Below the pieces are notes generated by a model. The model was not told the origin of the DNA. It ran no database searches and worked only from the letters and a program-made list of their open reading frames with translations. From positions 1 through 64,000 of the forward strand of contig WELA01008653.1 of the NCBI GenBank assembly GCA_009602735.1: 64,000 nt of DNA. The letters are read 5' to 3'. The stretch's first letter is position 1, and each line of letters starts with the position of its first letter. Below are positions 61,071-64,000 of the stretch, in pieces. Source of the stretch: Mesotaenium endlicherianum. Lineage: Eukaryota; Streptophyta; Zygnematophyceae; Zygnematales; Mesotaeniaceae. Position numbers and translations under genes: made by a program.

Positions 61071-61802
61071 TCAAAGACTCATCATTTCTTTGAACTTCAC
61101 CGTTTGCCTCCGGCTCACTTCTATTTTTTCCCCTCCTTTGAGGTCTACCAGCAACCCGCCATTGAAATAAGGTTCTATCTTTTCAATCCAGCGAAGGTTG
61201 ATGATGTGTTTGCGATTAGCGCGGAAGAACATACGGTCATCGAGCCTTTCTTCGAGTGCGTTGAGTGATTTCAGGATAAGGGGTTTATGGGTGCCGAAGA
61301 ATACTTTGGCATAGTTGCCCACACTTTCAAACAAACGTATCTCGCCCAGCTTCACAAACCAGCAGCGTTCGCCGTCTTTCACAAACACCTGGTCGATCTC
61401 TGTCAGCGGGCCGCGGTTGAGTCCACTTACACCGGCCGTTTCCTTGAATATTTCTACCTGTAGTTTCTGGATGGCATCGGCCAGCCGCTTGGGTTCGATG
61501 GGCTTCAGCAGGTAGTCCAGCGCATTCACTTCAAATGCTTTGATGGCATATTCATCATAAGCAGTGGTGAAGATCACCCTCGGGGCTTTTTCCAGTTCCG
61601 CCAGCAGGTCGAACCCGGTTTTGCCGGGCATCTGTATGTCCAGGAAGATCAGGTCGGGGTTCAGGTTTTCGATCTTCTCCACGCCATCGTCTACATTGGC
61701 CGCCTCTTCTATGATCTCAATATCGGAGTGGTCTTGCAGCAACTTTTTGAGTTCGTTGCGTGCAAGCCTTTCGTCATCAATGATAATTGCTTTGATCGCC
61801 AT
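61071..61802 (-). CDS. LytTR-family response regulator
   Basis: 243 residues. The receiver domain (1-120) has the acidic pair in IIIDDERLARNE, phosphoacceptor Asp55 (LIFLDIQMPG), Thr in VIFTTAYDEYA and Lys in YLLKPIEPKRL. The C-terminal LytTR DNA-binding domain (~140-240) shows RCWFVKLGEIRLFESVGNYA, MFFRANRKHIINLRWIEKIE and the end VSRRQTVKFKEMMSL. It is encoded 29 bases downstream of its likely sensor kinase. Such pairs often control envelope or nutrient genes. The target here is unknown, though the peptidase gene follows on the same strand. Confidence 0.95.
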   Translation of the reverse strand: MAIKAIIIDDERLARNELKKLLQDHSDIEIIEEAANVDDGVEKIENLNPDLIFLDIQMPGKTGFDLLAELEKAPRVIFTTAYDEYAIKAFEVNALDYLLKPIEPKRLADAIQKLQVEIFKETAGVSGLNRGPLTEIDQVFVKDGERCWFVKLGEIRLFESVGNYAKVFFGTHKPLILKSLNALEERLDDRMFFRANRKHIINLRWIEKIEPYFNGGLLVDLKGGEKIEVSRRQTVKFKEMMSL

Positions 61803-61831
61803 ATTGCTAATTTATGAATAGAATTTATGAA

Positions 61832-62881
61832 TTACAATTCCTTTACGGGCATGATCACTTTGGCTTCCACCATGCTGTCGTCCAGGTCGCGAATGGAGAA
61901 AGTGGCCTGTGCACCAAAAAGCAGTTTGAGCCGGTTATGGGTACTGTTGATACCGAATCCATCGTTGCTGGCATTGCCATTCATCTGGCCCGTATTCTGC
62001 ACAATCAGTTCGTGATGGTTGTCTTTGAAATCGGAAATGATACGGATAAGTCCACCGCATTTTTGTTTTCCAATACCATGCTTGATGGCATTTTCCACCA
62101 GGGTTTGCAGCATCATCGGCGGAACAGGTTGGTCGAGGGTATCTTCATCGATATCATAGGCCACCTGCAAACGGTCTTCAAAACGAATATGTTCAAGCGC
62201 CAGGTAGTCTTTAACGATGTTCAGCTCTTTTTCAAAAGGAACTGTTTCGAGTTTTTCGGCCAGCATGCTGCTGCGGAGTATATTGCTCAGTTCGGTGATG
62301 GCCGTCCGCGCCCGTTCCGGATTCTCATCCACCAGCGCCCTTATACTGTTGAGGGCATTGAAAATAAAATGCGGATTGATGTGCGACTTGATTGTTTTCA
62401 GCTCCAGCTCTTTTACCAGGCTTTCCAGCCGCACTTTTTGTATTTCGCTTTTGGTACCCAATTCCACATAATGCCATACATAATAAATAGAAACCCATAC
62501 CAATATCAGGGGCGATTCGAAGAGCAGGTTGATAAGGAATCGTTTCTCCACCGATACTTTTTTCTCGGGTAAATAAAGATGGAGCCATTCGGCCATGAGA
62601 CTGTTGGCGAAATTGTAGACCACAATGATACCCAGCACCACCACCGTGAGCAGCCACCATTTCTGCGCAACAACAGGTGGCTTCAACTTGAAGCGTATGA
62701 TCAGTGCACGCAGTAAATGCGTGAAGGCAATACCCATGAGGATGGTTACGCCGGTCTTGGGGTAAAAGATTTTATTGGTCGGGTTCTCAAAGATAAATGC
62801 GAAGAAGATCATGGTCAGTCCGTAGAACAACCACCCCCCCACCTGGCACCACCAATATAATGTCACTTTTCTGCTTCTCAT
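61832..62881 (-). CDS. LytS/YehU-type sensor histidine kinase
   Basis: 349 residues. Four membrane helices occupy the first ~137 residues (YWWCQVGGWLFYGLTMIFF, ILMGIAFTHLLRALII, WWLLTVVVLGIIVVYNFA, SPLILVWVSIYYVWHYV). The His_kinase domain follows with the phospho-acceptor His171 in SHINPHFIFNALNSIRALV. A HATPase region follows with VPPMMLQTLVENAIKHGIGK and the end DDGFGINSTHNRLKLLFG-like segment. It phosphorylates the LytTR regulator encoded 29 bases downstream. No extracytoplasmic sensor domain is visible, so the signal may be membrane-borne. Confidence 0.94.
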   Translation of the reverse strand: MRSRKVTLYWWCQVGGWLFYGLTMIFFAFIFENPTNKIFYPKTGVTILMGIAFTHLLRALIIRFKLKPPVVAQKWWLLTVVVLGIIVVYNFANSLMAEWLHLYLPEKKVSVEKRFLINLLFESPLILVWVSIYYVWHYVELGTKSEIQKVRLESLVKELELKTIKSHINPHFIFNALNSIRALVDENPERARTAITELSNILRSSMLAEKLETVPFEKELNIVKDYLALEHIRFEDRLQVAYDIDEDTLDQPVPPMMLQTLVENAIKHGIGKQKCGGLIRIISDFKDNHHELIVQNTGQMNGNASNDGFGINSTHNRLKLLFGAQATFSIRDLDDSMVEAKVIMPVKEL

Positions 62882-62996
62882 GTTAAGAACAAATATAGAG
62901 GGATTATTTCCCCACGTATCCCGGAAATTTGATTAAAGGCAAAATCGGTATCTGTTTGGTGCAAAAGCGTATTTTTACATTTTAAATTCTGCCTGA

Positions 62997-64000
62997 ATGG
63001 AGATCAGACCCGGTCATTTACTACAATCCATCAACCATCCCGACGATCTCAAAAAACTCGGCCGTGAGCAATTGCAACAAGTCTGCGATGAACTGCGCCA
63101 GTATATTATCGACATCGTGAGCGTCCATGGCGGGCATTTTGCTGCCAGCCTGGGCGTAGTGGAACTCAGTGTAGCCCTTCATTACGTGTATAATACACCT
63201 TACGATCAATTGGTATGGGATGTGGGGCACCAGGCTTATGGGCACAAGATCCTTACCGGCAGGCGCGACAATTTTGTCACCAACCGCAAATACAAAGGGC
63301 TCAGCGGCTTCCCCAAACGCAGCGAGAGCATTTACGATACATTCGGCGTAGGCCATTCTTCCACTTCTATTTCTGCCGCCCTGGGTATGGCCATGGCCGC
63401 CAAATACAAAGGCGAGCACCGCAAATCGGTGGCCGTCATCGGCGATGGCTCCATGACCGCAGGTATGGCTTTTGAAGCGATGAACCATGCCGGCGTGGCC
63501 GACAGCGACCTGCTGATCATCCTGAACGACAACTGCATGAGCATCGACCCCAATGTAGGGGCCCTGAAAGAATACCTCACCGATATTACCACTTCACCCA
63601 CTTATAACCGCTTGCGCGATGAAGTATGGAACCTGATGGGTAAACTGCCTGTGGGTAAGAATTTCAGCAGGGACATGGCCAGCAAACTGGAAGCTGGCAT
63701 GAAAGGTATGGTGAGCAAGAGCAGTAATCTTTTTGAATCGCTCAAGCTGCGTTATTTCGGTCCTATCGATGGCCACAATATTACCAAGCTGGTAGATACA
63801 TTGAAAGACCTCCGCGAAATGCCCGGTCCCAAACTCCTGCACATTGTTACGGTGAAAGGAAAGGGTTATGCATTGGCCGAAAAGGACCAAACCAAATGGC
63901 ATGCGCCCGGTTTGTTCGATAAAGTGACCGGCGAGATCTACAAGAAAAAAATAGAAACACCCCAGCCTCCCAAATACCAGGACGTATTCGGGCAAAGCAT
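62997..64000 (+). CDS. dxs: 1-deoxy-D-xylulose-5-phosphate synthase, 5' part
   Basis: 334 codons from the ATG at 62997 (MEIRPGHLLQSINHPDDLKK), running off the right edge. Dxs condenses pyruvate and glyceraldehyde-3-phosphate with thiamine diphosphate, the first step of the MEP isoprenoid route. Visible are the HGGHFAASLGVVELSVALHY segment, VWDVGHQAYGHKIL, GVGHSSTSISAALGMA and the thiamine/magnesium motif IGDGSMTAGMAFEAMNHAG to NDNCMSIDPNVG. The mid-region YFGPIDGHN is intact. The pyrimidine and C-terminal domains lie outside the window. Divergent from the kinase gene across 115 bases. Confidence 0.96.
   Translation, partial: MEIRPGHLLQSINHPDDLKKLGREQLQQVCDELRQYIIDIVSVHGGHFAASLGVVELSVALHYVYNTPYDQLVWDVGHQAYGHKILTGRRDNFVTNRKYKGLSGFPKRSESIYDTFGVGHSSTSISAALGMAMAAKYKGEHRKSVAVIGDGSMTAGMAFEAMNHAGVADSDLLIILNDNCMSIDPNVGALKEYLTDITTSPTYNRLRDEVWNLMGKLPVGKNFSRDMASKLEAGMKGMVSKSSNLFESLKLRYFGPIDGHNITKLVDTLKDLREMPGPKLLHIVTVKGKGYALAEKDQTKWHAPGLFDKVTGEIYKKKIETPQPPKYQDVFGQS

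Overview
The window looks like a chromosomal segment from a member of the Bacteroidota, most likely family Chitinophagaceae. The evidence is a full-length SprA (translocon of the type IX secretion system, T9SS), two secreted proteins with the type B T9SS C-terminal domain, futalosine-pathway menaquinone genes, a DUF4293 protein, a bacterial GGGP synthase, a B12-dependent ribonucleotide reductase with TSCPD domain, and several sites matching the Bacteroidota -7 promoter element TAnnTTTG. Most of the window has moderate G+C. The first ~730 bases are visibly A+T-richer. I see no rRNA, tRNA, CRISPR array, insertion sequence or prophage.

Layout. 1-1175: a membrane protein running off the left edge, its frame broken at one undetermined base (311), and a small unknown protein. 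1330-3654: a NatAB-like ABC exporter. 3656-11555: sprA and ruvA. 11675-14368: fabH, a PLP trans-sulfuration enzyme and a GNAT acetyltransferase. 14479-16848 (minus): fabD, folE and two tandem 6-pyruvoyl-tetrahydropterin synthase paralogues. 16927-26239 (plus): mqnB, mqnD, lnt, an alpha/beta hydrolase and two tandem T9SS type B surface proteins. 26337-30925: an SDR, a nitronate monooxygenase/FabK-like enzyme, a sugar nucleotidyltransferase, glyA and a DUF4293 protein. 30928-34768: a free-standing LuxR-type HTH, uvrA and an ECF sigma factor. 34769-40418 (minus): dsbD, a free-standing DsbD-alpha-like protein, purQ, a polytopic membrane protein and an unknown exported protein. 40532-45547: kup, oxyR, an LD-carboxypeptidase, a ribbon-helix-helix protein and an SPFH protein. 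45659-53827: metG, a two-gene GMC dehydrogenase and nrdJ. 54195-56974: a GGGP-synthase-family enzyme, an aldo/keto reductase and an AraC regulator. 57059-59723: an alkylation-repair cluster (AraC-MGMT fusion, separate Ada-type zinc domain, AlkB) followed by a Kir-type potassium channel. 59725-64000: an M28 peptidase, a LytTR/LytS-type two-component pair, and the 5' part of dxs.

Systems of most interest. (1) The Ada protein is split. The HTH-AraC and alkyltransferase parts are one gene, and the zinc/phosphotriester-type domain is the next gene, overlapping by ATGA and followed with overlap by alkB. The small domain has only three of Ada's four zinc cysteines. (2) DsbD has lost both redox cysteines in its N-terminal alpha domain, while the adjacent one-domain paralogue keeps such a pair. 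(3) oxyR has a perfect ATAG-N7-CTAT half-operator just upstream of its start codon. (4) folE sits beside two PTPS paralogues with a eukaryote-like active-site motif. (5) Dispersed palindromic repeats occupy gene ends and in places supply coding sequence or false start codons.

Tail-to-tail gene pairs are packed extremely tightly (0-3 bases apart, or overlapping) at six places.
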